Below, piece by piece: positions 1 through 8,095 of a stretch of 64,000 nucleotides of DNA. How positions within the stretch are numbered: position 1 is the stretch's first letter; each line of letters starts with the position of its first letter. Both the position numbers and the translations under genes were made by a program. Origin of the DNA: Chitinophaga japonensis (GTDB taxonomy: Bacteria; Bacteroidota; Bacteroidia; Chitinophagales; Chitinophagaceae); contig NZ_VLLG01000005.1 of assembly GCF_007830125.1 (NCBI RefSeq), positions 186,001-250,000 of the forward strand, written 5' to 3'. The notes under the pieces are model-generated. The model was given only the letters and a program-made list of their open reading frames with translations. It made no database searches and was not told where the DNA came from.

Positions 1-510
1 GGTGGTAACGGTAATGCGGCCTTTGCCACGCGTGTATTTGGTGCTGCCATCCTCCGCGCGGGAAGACACCTGCGGGTACCAGGCGGACCCGTATCCGCAG
101 GCCATCACAAAATTGCTGTCAATATAATACTGGAACGAGGGCCTGGCGCCGCGGTCGTATGCATAGGCAAACTCCAGCCGGGTGCCGGGGGCCTGTTTTT
201 CCGCGAATTTAAAACGGTAGGCCATATCGCCATGCCGGTTCTGCGCCGTATCCATCACGGCTATTTTCACGCCGGCAGTGAGCAGGCGCAGCATGGGCGG
301 GGCTTCACATTGGCTGATCACGATCTCCACGGAATCGGTGGCATAGGCAGCGGTGAGGAAAGACAAGGTACCCTTTACCGCAAAGGAGCGCTGCTGCAGG
401 CTGGCCTGCACCTGCAGGTCGTAGTGCAACTGCTCCTGGGCGGACAAGGCAAACGGACAGCATAGCAGCAAAACGCTGCATAGCCTGACCAGGAAAATAG
501 AATGGCGCAT
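1..510 (-). CDS. Secreted protein, N-terminal part, possibly M1-aminopeptidase-like (cut by window edge)
   Basis: The frame is open from an ATG at 510 to base 1 (170 codons, no stop), so only the N-terminus is present. It begins with a charged MRHS stretch, a hydrophobic segment and LSAQ, a signal peptide typical of exported Bacteroidota proteins. The mature part starts with a beta-rich stretch (HYDLQVQASLQQRSFAVKG). It later has a GYGSAWYPQ segment that recalls the N-terminal domain of M1/gluzincin peptidases, where a W-Y-P stretch is common. No zinc-binding HExxH is visible because the catalytic part lies outside the window. The peptidase assignment is a weak inference; the export signal and the frame are clear. 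Confidence 0.6.
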   Translation of the reverse strand, partial: MRHSIFLVRLCSVLLLCCPFALSAQEQLHYDLQVQASLQQRSFAVKGTLSFLTAAYATDSVEIVISQCEAPPMLRLLTAGVKIAVMDTAQNRHGDMAYRFKFAEKQAPGTRLEFAYAYDRGARPSFQYYIDSNFVMACGYGSAWYPQVSSRAEDGSTKYTRGKGRITVTT

Positions 511-561
511 ACTTTTTTACTGCAAAGGAACAATGGCTGAGGCAGGAAAAATTGAACCGTA

Positions 562-1359
562 TTAACTTTTCAGGGCCATCCTGAACTTGTGGGGAGATAC
601 CTGGTAGCATAGCCGGAAAGAGCGGATCAGGTGGGCGGCATCGGCAAAGCCCGTAGCATAAGCGATAGCGGAAACGGACTGCTGTGTGCGGAAGAGCAGC
701 TCCATGGCTTTTTTCACCCGTACCTGCAAATGGTACTCACCGGGCGTCAGCCCTTCCCGCTCCTTAAACGCGCGGGCCAGGTACACGGGATGCACATGTA
801 CCCTGGCGGCCAGGGAAGCAATGCTGTGATGCACATCCAGCTCATTTTCCAGGATGGCCTTTACCGCGGGCAGCCAGCGCAGGCGGGCAGGCACTTTAAC
901 AGCCATGCTTTCCGCCAGCCAGTGAAACAGGTATTCCTCCGGCAGCCCGGGAGCCAGGTCATTCACAAAACAGTACAGCAGGCGGTACAGGCCCGCAAAA
1001 GCGCCGGGCGGGTACAGGGTGGTTTTAGCGGGTAATACCCGCGCAGGCGCCAGCTCCTGCAGCGCCTCCCGCCGGAACTCGATGTTGAGGCAACTGCCGC
1101 CCTGCCCCCCGAAATGATTGGCATGGTCATAACCGGCAGGCCGGAAGATCACTTCGCCGGGCGCCACAATACGGTCCTCCCTCTTGTGCCGTTCCTGGTA
1201 ATGACCGTTGATCAGCAGGCTGAGGTAGGCATTCTCATGATAGTGCTCCCGGATGCCGGTGAGCGGCTCGTAACGGGTAATATTCACCCGCAAGCAGGCA
1301 TTTTCCTCCTGCTTGCGTTCCTCCCCGAAATAAGTACCTGTGGGCAATACAAGGGCCAT
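562..1359 (-). CDS. AraC-family transcriptional regulator
   Basis: A 265-residue one-component regulator. The N-terminal half looks like a cupin ligand-binding domain (GEVIFRPAGYDHANHFGG). The last 100 residues form the two helix-turn-helix units of AraC/XylS proteins: HHSIASLAARVHVHPVYLARAFKE, then SVSAIAYATGFADAAHLIRSF, ending in SPHKFR. I chose the ATG at 1359 (MALVLPTG). A longer reading from 1515 would overlap the start of the divergent regulator gene and adds sequence with no family likeness. The ligand and targets are unknown. The 126-bp gap to the divergent gene at 1486 probably holds both promoters; no clear operator was recognised there. Confidence 0.85.
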   Translation of the reverse strand: MALVLPTGTYFGEERKQEENACLRVNITRYEPLTGIREHYHENAYLSLLINGHYQERHKREDRIVAPGEVIFRPAGYDHANHFGGQGGSCLNIEFRREALQELAPARVLPAKTTLYPPGAFAGLYRLLYCFVNDLAPGLPEEYLFHWLAESMAVKVPARLRWLPAVKAILENELDVHHSIASLAARVHVHPVYLARAFKEREGLTPGEYHLQVRVKKAMELLFRTQQSVSAIAYATGFADAAHLIRSFRLCYQVSPHKFRMALKS

Positions 1360-1485
1360 GACCGTAAAATAAGCATTCGCGCCGTTTCTGCAAAAAAGGC
1401 CCTCGTAAATGGCTGCATGGAAGGGGGTGTAAATGCGACATCTGTACGGGTTGATTGTGACAACCTTCCCGCTTACCTTTACTGT

Positions 1486-2487
1486 ATGATACACATATCC
1501 ATCATCGTGCCCCACGGGGCCGTATTAGGCAGCGTAGAAGGCCCCCGGCAGGTGTTCAGCGAAGTGAACGAGCTGCTGGCCGCCTCCGGCAAAGATCCCA
1601 TGTTCAAGGTACAACTGGTGGCCCTGGCCAGGGAAGTACCGGTATACAAGGGCATGTACACCGTGTTTGCAGATGCGGTGATTGCCGATGTCGCCAAAAC
1701 GGATCTCATTATTATTCCTGCCCTGCAGGGTGACATGGAAAACGCCTTGCAGCAAAACCAGGGTTTTATTCCCTGGATACAGGACCAGTACAAGAAAGGG
1801 GCCGAGGTGGCCAGCCTTTGCGTAGGCGCCTTCCTGCTGGCTGCCACGGGGCTGATCACGGGACGCAAGTGCGCTACGCACTGGATGGCGGCCAACGATT
1901 TCCGCCGCATGTTCCCGGAAGTGAACCTGGTGGAGGACAAGATCATAACGGATGAATACGGCATTTATTCCAGCGGGGGCGCTTTCTCCTACCTGAACCT
2001 GGTCCTGTACCTGATAGAGAAATATGTTGGCCGGGAAATTGCCATGTTCTGCTCCAAAGCCTTCCAGATAGATATCCAGCGCGACAGCCAGTCGCCTTTT
2101 ATTATGTTCCGCGGGCAGAAGGACCATGAGGACGATGCCATCCGCAAGGCGCAGGAATTCATTGAAGCGAACTTCGAGGAAAGGATCACCGTAGACCAGT
2201 TGGCCGGCATGCTGGCGCTGAGCCGCCGCAACCTGGAGCGCCGTTTCAAAAAGGCCACCGCCAACACCGTGGTGGAATATATACAACGGGTAAAAGTGGA
2301 GGCCGCCAAAGCCAGGTTTGAATCTTCCCGCGAAAATGTGAACGAAGTGATGTACAAGGTGGGCTACACCGACCCCAAGGCTTTCCGTGTAACATTCAAG
2401 CGCTTTACCAGCCTGTCGCCCGTACAGTACCGCAACCGGTACAACCGGGAACTGAGCGGCAACCACGTAAAAACCGGCGTGGCTTAA
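1486..2487 (+). CDS. GlxA-type regulator: DJ-1/PfpI domain plus AraC HTH
   Basis: A 333-residue protein of the GlxA/FtrA type. Residues 1-190 are a DJ-1/PfpI-like amidotransferase fold with the nucleophile-elbow cysteine at C112 (SLCVGAFLLAATGLITGR) and the following ATHW segment. Residues 225-320 are an AraC-type DNA-binding domain (ITVDQLAGMLALSRRNLERRF, then VNEVMYKVGYTDPKAFRVTF). The start at 1486 (MIHISIIVPHG) matches the usual N-terminus of the family; the open frame extends further upstream without family resemblance. A possible -7 box TACCTTTA lies at 1474-1481. Members regulate small-molecule or amino-acid use, but the effector is not predictable here. It converges on the phosphoribosyltransferase, with 2 bp between them. 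Confidence 0.9.
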   Translation: MIHISIIVPHGAVLGSVEGPRQVFSEVNELLAASGKDPMFKVQLVALAREVPVYKGMYTVFADAVIADVAKTDLIIIPALQGDMENALQQNQGFIPWIQDQYKKGAEVASLCVGAFLLAATGLITGRKCATHWMAANDFRRMFPEVNLVEDKIITDEYGIYSSGGAFSYLNLVLYLIEKYVGREIAMFCSKAFQIDIQRDSQSPFIMFRGQKDHEDDAIRKAQEFIEANFEERITVDQLAGMLALSRRNLERRFKKATANTVVEYIQRVKVEAAKARFESSRENVNEVMYKVGYTDPKAFRVTFKRFTSLSPVQYRNRYNRELSGNHVKTGVA

Positions 2488-2489
2488 GC

Positions 2490-3125
2490 TTACACCCGCT
2501 CATTATGCTGTTCCCTTAGCTTGCGCAGGTAGAAGATCACCTGGTGATCCGTTACCTGGTGAAAATCTTCGTAAAATGCCCCTACTCCCCAGAACACTTC
2601 CGGCACCCGCAGGCAAACAATCTCGTCTGCCGCATCGGATAGCTGCAGGAAAGCTTCTCTTGATGCCACCGGGACCGCCACTACTATTTTGGACGGGCGC
2701 TCCCGGCGCAGCATTTCAACCGTGGCCAGCAGGGTATTGCCCGTAGCGATCCCGTCATCTACAATGATCACCGTTCTCCCGCTGAGCGGCTCCTGCCGGC
2801 TATGATCCTGGTAAGTGTGCTGCATTTCCTGCAGCCGTTCCCGCACACGCGCTACAGTAGCGTCTATATAGCCGGACGATACCCCTTCATGCGGGATTAC
2901 ATAGCTGTCTGCAAGGCTGGCTGCGCCAATGGCATATTCCTTATTACCCGGATGCCCTATTTTCTTTACCAGCGCCAGGCTCAGCGGCAGGTTGAGCTCT
3001 TTGGCCACCACGTAGCCCACCGGCACTCCTCCCCTGGGTATGGCCATTACTACGCCGTCGCCATCCCTGAATTTTTTCAGCCGGGATGCCAGTTCGTATC
3101 CGGCTGTTATCCTGTTGTGAAACAT
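2490..3125 (-). CDS. Phosphoribosyltransferase-domain protein
   Basis: A 211-residue protein with a type I PRTase fold. The PRPP-binding loop is at residues 119-131 (VIIVDDGIATGNT), and an N-terminal AIPRGGVPVGYVVA segment is typical of the free-standing PRTases in bacterial stress islands. The true acceptor base is unknown for this subgroup, so no pathway is assigned. It follows the USP gene on the same strand, separated by 138 bp containing a terminator-like hairpin at 3195-3229. It has none of the FNR-type boxes seen at the neighbouring promoters, so it may depend on read-through or on its own unrecognised promoter. Confidence 0.85.
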   Translation of the reverse strand: MFHNRITAGYELASRLKKFRDGDGVVMAIPRGGVPVGYVVAKELNLPLSLALVKKIGHPGNKEYAIGAASLADSYVIPHEGVSSGYIDATVARVRERLQEMQHTYQDHSRQEPLSGRTVIIVDDGIATGNTLLATVEMLRRERPSKIVVAVPVASREAFLQLSDAADEIVCLRVPEVFWGVGAFYEDFHQVTDHQVIFYLRKLREQHNERV

Positions 3126-3194
3126 AACGTTGTTTTTTAAGTCCCGTACCTATGTTCCTGCAATTGGGATGCCACCCTTTTGTTGCGCGGGCTT

Positions 3195-3229
3195 AAAAAG
3201 GGCCGCCTCCTTTGGGGGGCGGCCTCTTT
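3195..3229 (-). terminator. Rho-independent terminator after the USP gene
   Basis: A GC-rich stem (AAAAGGGCCGCC pairing with GGCGGCCTCTTT) with a short loop ends in a U-run when read on the minus strand (CCCTTTTTAAG). It lies 35 bp past the USP stop at 3264 and before the PRTase gene, so it should at least partly uncouple the two genes. Confidence 0.75.
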
Positions 3230-3263
3230 GGCTGTTGTCGGGGGTTAAAAAATAGCATACGTA

Positions 3264-4085
3264 TCATCGATGGGTAATAAATACAGGGATGCGATGATCA
3301 TTGATCACTTCCGTTATAAAGCTGCGCCTGAATGCCTGCGACATACCGGAGCGCCCGAATGAGCCGCATACCAGTATCGGGTTTTTGATATCGCTGATCC
3401 AGGTGTCAAAATATTTCTTCGGGTTCGCCTCCAGCACATGCAGGGTAAGGTCGCTGAAATGGCGGGCAGACAGCTCCTTGATATATTCCATATCCGGTAT
3501 TTCCGGCCTGGGTTTTTCAGTAGCATACACCAGGATGGTCCTGTTATCGCACAGCTCGGGGAGCACGCAACTGAAGCTCTTGATAGCGAAAGCCGCATCT
3601 TCACCGCCGTCGTAGGACAGCACATTACTTTCCGGGAAATTGAACGTTTCGGGCGCTATGATCACCGGGCACTCCGCATTGTGCAGGGCCATCCGCAGGT
3701 ATTCGTTCGGCGTTTCCGTGCCCAGGTTGGCGTAGAACATTTCACTGCCCAGCAGCAGCAGGTCGGCAAAGCGGGTTTCCTTTTTCAGCTCCGGCATGGC
3801 AAAGTCATAACGGTCCTTGTGCACGCGGTACTCGATGTGGTGCCGCACGCAGGCTTCCTCAAATGCCTTCACTTCCTGCTCCACTGTTTCCGCATTATAA
3901 CCTTCCACCAGGGGAAGAAAGGCAGACGCACCTCCCTGCGCATAGCTGAGAGCGCTGGAATAGTCCACCTGCGGTAAAAAAACGCCGGTAAGCAAAATGG
4001 GCTGTAATTCATTCAGCCGGCGGGCAAATTCAAAAGCGCCTTTGGAAAAATGAGCCCCGTCAAAGGCAATGAGTATTTTCTTCAT
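3264..4085 (-). CDS. Universal stress protein, two UspA domains
   Basis: A 273-residue tandem UspA protein. Domain 1 starts with MKKILIAFDGAHFSKGAFEFA; domain 2 begins around residue 150 (NVLSYDGGEDAAFAIKSFSCV). The terminal loop reads GSFGRSGMSQAFRRS. It keeps the first two glycines and the serine of the ATP-binding pattern G-x2-G-x9-G-S/T but has Arg in place of the last Gly. The start at 4085 is preferred because it gives the family N-terminus and lies about 11 nt after the predicted transcription start; the longer reading from 4211 runs into the upstream gene. Its promoter (4101-4165) has two FNR-type boxes. Expected role: stress survival, cytoplasmic. Confidence 0.92.
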   Translation of the reverse strand: MKKILIAFDGAHFSKGAFEFARRLNELQPILLTGVFLPQVDYSSALSYAQGGASAFLPLVEGYNAETVEQEVKAFEEACVRHHIEYRVHKDRYDFAMPELKKETRFADLLLLGSEMFYANLGTETPNEYLRMALHNAECPVIIAPETFNFPESNVLSYDGGEDAAFAIKSFSCVLPELCDNRTILVYATEKPRPEIPDMEYIKELSARHFSDLTLHVLEANPKKYFDTWISDIKNPILVCGSFGRSGMSQAFRRSFITEVINDHRIPVFITHR

Positions 4086-4100
4086 ACCATTCGTTTTAAA

Positions 4101-4165
4101 TAAAGTTAGGCAAGGAAAAAGGCGGCAACGATGATCTATGGCAGCAGGAAATATGATCCTCGTCA
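4101..4165 (-). promoter_or_regulatory. FNR-type tandem-box promoter for USP (4085)
   Basis: The distal box TGATCCTCGTCA (4154-4165) overlaps the stop codon of the upstream gene. The proximal box TGATCTATGGCA (4132-4143) has one degenerate half. They are 22 bp apart. After 23 bp comes a -7-like box at 4101-4108 (TAACTTTA on the minus strand). The proximal box centre falls near -41.5. Confidence 0.75.
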
Positions 4166-4870
4166 GTTCAGGGTCTGCTGATCCTTCACGTGGATAGCCT
4201 GCTGTTTCCACTCATCCAGCACCTGGATGGTCTTGAGCTGCAGTTCCCGGAATACGCCTATCGTCTTGAGCAGGTCCTGGAGCGCTTCCTCCTCGTTTTT
4301 CAGCAACTGCAGTTTCCGGAAACCCGGCAGCTTGTCCAGGCAACCTTCCAGGAAAGAGCAGATAATATCGGTGCTGCGCAGGAACTCCTCTGCAATGGCC
4401 TGTATCTGCCGGATATTGTCCGTGCTCACATCTTCGTAACTTTTATTATCCCGGGTGCCGGGCATCGCCGCCAGCTCTGCCGCAATATGCTGCTGCACAT
4501 GATGCTGGTACACCGCCAGTATACGGTGATAGGTTTCCATCGTATCCAGCAGTTGCATATTCACAACCGGGCATCTCTTCAGCGCGTTAAAGCGTTTTTC
4601 CAGCCCATAGCCGGTAGATTGCAGCTTGTAAAGCAGTTCCGCCGCAATCGGGATATCTCTTTGCTGCAGCTTCAGCAGCAGCACCTGCGCATGCAGGCTG
4701 CCAGGGTCAAATGACCTGCTGTGCAGATCCAGTATCCTGGGCGTACCGTCTGAAGGAGCATAGTTCTTATAAATAAAGCTGCCATATTGTTCCAGCTCCT
4801 TAAAAGGATAGAAAACAAAGCCTTCGCAGAACTTTTTCTGTAATTCGGAATAGGAATACGAGGGAGACAT
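4163..4870 (-). CDS. Hypothetical helical protein in the low-oxygen regulon
   Basis: A 235-residue soluble protein starting MSPSYSYSELQKKFCEGF. No family is recognised. There is no signal peptide and no membrane segment. The second half is rich in Leu, Glu and Lys with heptad-like spacing (for example EEEALQDLLKTIGVFRELQLK), suggesting a mostly alpha-helical bundle. Its promoter has two perfect FNR-type boxes (4919-4952) and it is followed by a USP gene on the same strand. It therefore looks like a stress or hypoxia accessory protein, but no biochemical role can be given. Confidence 0.75.
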   Translation of the reverse strand: MSPSYSYSELQKKFCEGFVFYPFKELEQYGSFIYKNYAPSDGTPRILDLHSRSFDPGSLHAQVLLLKLQQRDIPIAAELLYKLQSTGYGLEKRFNALKRCPVVNMQLLDTMETYHRILAVYQHHVQQHIAAELAAMPGTRDNKSYEDVSTDNIRQIQAIAEEFLRSTDIICSFLEGCLDKLPGFRKLQLLKNEEEALQDLLKTIGVFRELQLKTIQVLDEWKQQAIHVKDQQTLN

Positions 4871-4886
4871 ACTGGTTCATTTTTTA

Positions 4887-4952
4887 CAAAAGTGGGGGTA
4901 AAAAGCAGCGGAAATCAATGATTTCCATCAAGGCAGGCAGTGATAGTGATCA
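4887..4952 (-). promoter_or_regulatory. FNR-type tandem-box promoter between divergent genes (4870 / 5027)
   Basis: Two perfect palindromes, TGATTTCCATCA (4919-4930) and TGATAGTGATCA (4941-4952), are 22 bp apart. For the minus-strand gene a -7-like box CACTTTTG lies at 4887-4894, 24 bp from the proximal box. For the plus-strand AI-2E gene no -7 box was found at the matching distance, so control of that side is less certain. Confidence 0.75.
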
Positions 4953-5026
4953 GCCGGTATATTTACCACGCTCAGCTTCACGTAGCGCAATAAAGCTTAA
5001 CATTGTAATACGTAAAATACCCTTAT

Positions 5027-6073
5027 ATGACCTCCCCCCAACAAACGGTTGCTTCGGTGACAAAGCTGTTGCAGCTCGTCTTTTTTGCGGCTGCCATCCT
5101 GTATTTCGGCAAAACCTTGTTCATTCCCCTGTTCTTCGGGCTGCTGGTGGCGATGGTGATGTACCCGGTATGCAAGGGCCTGGAGCGCAAAGGCTGGTCC
5201 AGGACCCTGGCCACCACGGTGTCCTTATCCATCGTGGCGCTGCTGTTCCTCATGCTGCTGGCCTTGCTGGCCTGGCAGGTAAGCGCCTTCTGGCACGACT
5301 GGCCGCAGATAGCCCGCAAGCTGGAGATCCTTCTCCTGGACGTACAGACCTGGATCGCGGAACAGGCAGGCGTTACGCTGGATGTACAAACGAACTGGCT
5401 GCGCAACGTGGCGATGAACGCGGGGAACATTGTCAGCAACATGCTGAGAGGCACGCTCAGCACCACGATGAATGTTTTCTTCATGTTGTTCATGGTACCG
5501 GTGTTTGCGGCATTGTTCCTGTACCACCGCCGGGTTTTTGTGCAGTACCTGCGCGTAGTGGTGGGACCGGCATACCGCGAACGGCTGGACAGGATCCTGC
5601 AGGAAGTGATCCATACCTATTTTAACTATATCAAGGGCATGATACTGGTATATATTATCGTGGGCGCGCTGAACAGCATCGGGCTGCTGGCCCTGGGTAT
5701 ACGGCATGCCGTGCTCTTCGGGATGCTCACCGCTATTATGACCATTATCCCGTACATTGGCATTGTTGCCAGCGCCCTCCTGCCTATTTCCGTAGCCTGG
5801 ACCACCAAAGGCTCCATCTGGTACCCGCTGGGCGTAGTAGGTGTGTTTTCCTTCGTGCAGTACCTCGAAGCCAACGTGATCTTCCCCAAAGTGGTAGGCG
5901 CCCAGTTGAATGTAAGCACCTGGGCCACACTGGTAGCGATCCTGGCTGGTGGCATCCTGTGGGGTGTTTCCGGTATGGTGCTGTTCATTCCTTTTGTGGC
6001 CATCCTCAAGATCGTAACAGACCATGTCGGGGAATGGAAGGGACTAAACCTGCTGCTGAGCAGAACCCCATGA
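5027..6073 (+). CDS. AI-2E-family (PerM/UPF0118) membrane transporter
   Basis: A 348-residue integral membrane protein with the family layout: two N-terminal hydrophobic hairpins (LVFFAAAILYFGKTLFIPLFF and TVSLSIVALLFLMLLALLAW), a soluble central region, then a C-terminal block of membrane segments. The C-terminal block includes YIKGMILVYIIVGALNSIGL, the family-typical IPYIGIVASALLP, and LVAILAGGILWGVSGMVLFIPF. Relatives export AI-2 or act as Na+/H+ antiporters, and the substrate cannot be read from sequence. It is divergent from the 235-residue unknown gene across a pair of FNR-type boxes and is followed by a USP gene on the same strand. Confidence 0.9.
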   Translation: MTSPQQTVASVTKLLQLVFFAAAILYFGKTLFIPLFFGLLVAMVMYPVCKGLERKGWSRTLATTVSLSIVALLFLMLLALLAWQVSAFWHDWPQIARKLEILLLDVQTWIAEQAGVTLDVQTNWLRNVAMNAGNIVSNMLRGTLSTTMNVFFMLFMVPVFAALFLYHRRVFVQYLRVVVGPAYRERLDRILQEVIHTYFNYIKGMILVYIIVGALNSIGLLALGIRHAVLFGMLTAIMTIIPYIGIVASALLPISVAWTTKGSIWYPLGVVGVFSFVQYLEANVIFPKVVGAQLNVSTWATLVAILAGGILWGVSGMVLFIPFVAILKIVTDHVGEWKGLNLLLSRTP

Positions 6074-6135
6074 CCGGCATCATCGTTCCCATTGTCAGCC
6101 GTCATTTTTTAAGGGTGCCTGATCGTATAGCTTTG
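6071..6135 (+). promoter_or_regulatory. FNR-type tandem-box promoter for USP (6160)
   Basis: The distal box TGACCGGCATCA (6071-6082) touches the AI-2E stop codon. The proximal box TGTCAGCCGTCA (6093-6104) is exactly 22 bp on. After 23 bp comes a perfect -7 box TAGCTTTG (6128-6135). The predicted transcription start is near 6140, about 20 nt before the ATG. Confidence 0.8.
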
Positions 6136-6159
6136 ACGCTATCAAATACTTTCAGACGA

Positions 6160-6966
6160 ATGAAAAAGATACTGCTGGCCTTTGATGGCACCCAATTTTC
6201 CCAGGGCGCATTTGAATTTGCCCGCCGCCTGCACGAGGCAGCGCCCATCCTGCTTACCGGCGCTTTTCTGCCCCAGGTGGATTTCTCCGCTGCCTGGAGC
6301 TATATTGCCGGCGACGGACCGCTGAATATTCCCACCGTGGAGCCTGCCACTTCCGAAAAAGTAGCGGCCAATATCCTGCAATTCGAATCGCTGTGCAAAG
6401 CAAACAACATTGATTTCAGGACACATAAGCATTTCCACAACCTGGCGCTGGCTGAACTGAGGAAAGAGACCCGCTTTGCCGACCTGCTGGTACTGGGCTG
6501 CGAAAGCTTCTTTGGCGGGCATACCGGTTACCTGACAGATATGCTGCACGATGCCGAGTGCCCCACGGTGGTGGTGCCTGAACAATTCCGGTTCCCGGAA
6601 CAGCTTGTTCTGGCATATGACGGCAGTGCATCTTCCGTTTTTGCCATCCGGCAGTTTGCCTGCGTGCTGCCCGAGCTATGCAGGCTCCCTGCCACGCTGG
6701 TGTACGCCGGCGGCGAAACGGCCGCCCCTATCCCGGACGAGGATTATATTACGGAACTGGCCGCCCGGCATTTCAGTGATCTTGAGATCATGAACCTGGA
6801 GTTACCCGCTAACGGCGAATTCGCTTCCTGGCTGAACCGTATGCCCGCAGCCCTGCTGGTTGCCGGCGCTTTCGGCCGTTCGCTGTTCTCGCAGGCATTC
6901 CATGAAAGTTTTGCAGGAGAAGTAGTGGACCGTTATGCCACTCCTGTATTTATAGCGCATAAATAA
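6160..6966 (+). CDS. Universal stress protein, two UspA domains
   Basis: A 268-residue tandem UspA protein starting MKKILLAFDGTQFSQGAFEFARRL, closely related to the one at 3264-4085. Domain 2 starts near residue 147 (LVLAYDGSASSVFAIRQFACV). The terminal loop GAFGRSLFSQAFHES keeps G-x2-G and the Ser but has Glu in place of the last Gly of the ATP motif. The ATG at 6160 is chosen over the longer frame from 5959 because that frame lies inside the AI-2E gene and the promoter elements end at 6135. A 62-residue membrane peptide gene follows after 6 bp, probably co-transcribed. Confidence 0.92.
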   Translation: MKKILLAFDGTQFSQGAFEFARRLHEAAPILLTGAFLPQVDFSAAWSYIAGDGPLNIPTVEPATSEKVAANILQFESLCKANNIDFRTHKHFHNLALAELRKETRFADLLVLGCESFFGGHTGYLTDMLHDAECPTVVVPEQFRFPEQLVLAYDGSASSVFAIRQFACVLPELCRLPATLVYAGGETAAPIPDEDYITELAARHFSDLEIMNLELPANGEFASWLNRMPAALLVAGAFGRSLFSQAFHESFAGEVVDRYATPVFIAHK

Positions 6967-6972
6967 AAAGCT

Positions 6973-7161
6973 ATGCAACATCCGTTATCATATCCGCAGC
7001 CGCATCCACACCCGCATTTTCTCATCATGATGGAAAAGGCGCTGGCATGGGTATCCGCCATCGGGTTGCTGGCAGCCGCCTATCCTTTTTTAAAGGAACT
7101 GTACCAGTACCTCATGTGGCGCCTGTATGAAATATTCATACAGCACCAGCACCTGTTTTAA
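6973..7161 (+). CDS. Small His/Pro-rich single-pass membrane peptide
   Basis: A 62-residue product starting MQHPLSYPQPHPHPHF, with alternating His and Pro in the first 16 residues, then a hydrophobic segment (ALAWVSAIGLLAAAYPFL) and an aromatic tail ending IQHQHLF. It starts 6 bp after the USP stop on the same strand, consistent with translational coupling in the same transcript. No family is recognised. The His-rich head could bind metal, but that is only a suggestion. The opposite-strand pfkB stops 8 bp further on. Confidence 0.6.
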   Translation: MQHPLSYPQPHPHPHFLIMMEKALAWVSAIGLLAAAYPFLKELYQYLMWRLYEIFIQHQHLF

Positions 7162-7168
7162 GGAGCGC

Positions 7169-8095
7169 TCATACCGTTTTCAGCCATTCATACAAGCGGT
7201 ATACATCCTCCTTTCTGAACAATTGCGTGCCGGCGCTCATAGTAGCCGCCGTGCCGCAGGCCACGCCAAAGCGGAGCATGTCCGCCATGCTGCCGCCCTG
7301 CTCCAGCATCCACACCATTCCCGCCACCATGCTGTCGCCGGCGCCTACGGTGCTCAGCTTTTTTACTACCGGTGCCGGTACGGTGATGTGTTGGTCCCTG
7401 GTGATCAGCAAGGCGCCGGAAGGTCCCATGGACACCACCAGCACTTCGCAATACCCGTTGTCCAGCACCTGTTTGGCGGCAGCATACACTTCATCCAGTT
7501 GCAGGAAATCCTTGCCTACCAGGCTGCATAATTCGGAGAGGTTGGCCTTCAGCAGGTACAGCCCCTCTTTAGCCATCAACTGCAGGGAGGGGCCGGAAGT
7601 ATCTGCGATGAAACGGGCGCCCATTTCCCTGGAGATATGCGCCAGCCGGGCGTAACAGTCATCCGGTGCGCCGGGCGGCAGGCTGCCGCTGGCTACAATA
7701 ATAGCGGGAGCCGGTTGCAGCTCCTTTACGGCGGCCAGCACTTTTTCCAGCTCATCGCCGGTCAGCTCACCGCCCGGCATTACAAACCGGTACTGGGTAT
7801 TGGTAGCGCGTTCGGTTACCATCACATTCTCGCGGGTGTTGGAGGCAACAGGAATAGCCGTGTAGCGGATACCGCTACCGGCTAACAGCTCCTGTAATAT
7901 CGTTCCGTTGGTGCCGCCCGCAGGGAAAAGCGCCAGGCTGTCGCCGCCCAGTTCATGAAGCGCCTTGCTCACATTGATGCCACCGCCGCCTGCTTCAATC
8001 AACGGCTTTTCACAGCGCAGCTTTTTCTCGGGCACCAGTTTGTCTAGCGTGGTGCTTTTGTCTACTGCAGGATTAATGGTGATAGTAACGATCAT
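7169..8095 (-). CDS. pfkB: PfkB-family hexose-phosphate kinase (6-phosphofructokinase II / 1-phosphofructokinase type)
   Basis: A 308-residue ribokinase-superfamily sugar kinase. The N-terminus MIVTITINPAVDKSTTLDKL and the substrate-binding AGGGGINVSKALHELGG match the PfkB/FruK/LacC group. The catalytic GAGDS is at residues 251-255, with D254 as the likely base. The overall match is closest to E. coli-type PfkB (ATP-dependent fructose-6-phosphate kinase), though fructose-1-phosphate or tagatose-6-phosphate cannot be excluded. The start overlaps the end of the flavodoxin-like gene by 4 bp, and both sit behind the USP gene at 8620-9444. They form a three-gene operon driven by the promoter at 9465-9529. 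This would raise glycolytic flux when respiration is limited. Confidence 0.88.
   Translation of the reverse strand: MIVTITINPAVDKSTTLDKLVPEKKLRCEKPLIEAGGGGINVSKALHELGGDSLALFPAGGTNGTILQELLAGSGIRYTAIPVASNTRENVMVTERATNTQYRFVMPGGELTGDELEKVLAAVKELQPAPAIIVASGSLPPGAPDDCYARLAHISREMGARFIADTSGPSLQLMAKEGLYLLKANLSELCSLVGKDFLQLDEVYAAAKQVLDNGYCEVLVVSMGPSGALLITRDQHITVPAPVVKKLSTVGAGDSMVAGMVWMLEQGGSMADMLRFGVACGTAATMSAGTQLFRKEDVYRLYEWLKTV

Noticed and set aside
3291..3306. TGATCATTGATCA, resembling an FNR-type box
   Set aside because: It is 13 bp rather than 12, has no partner at 22 bp, no -7 box at the right distance, and lies inside the USP coding region.
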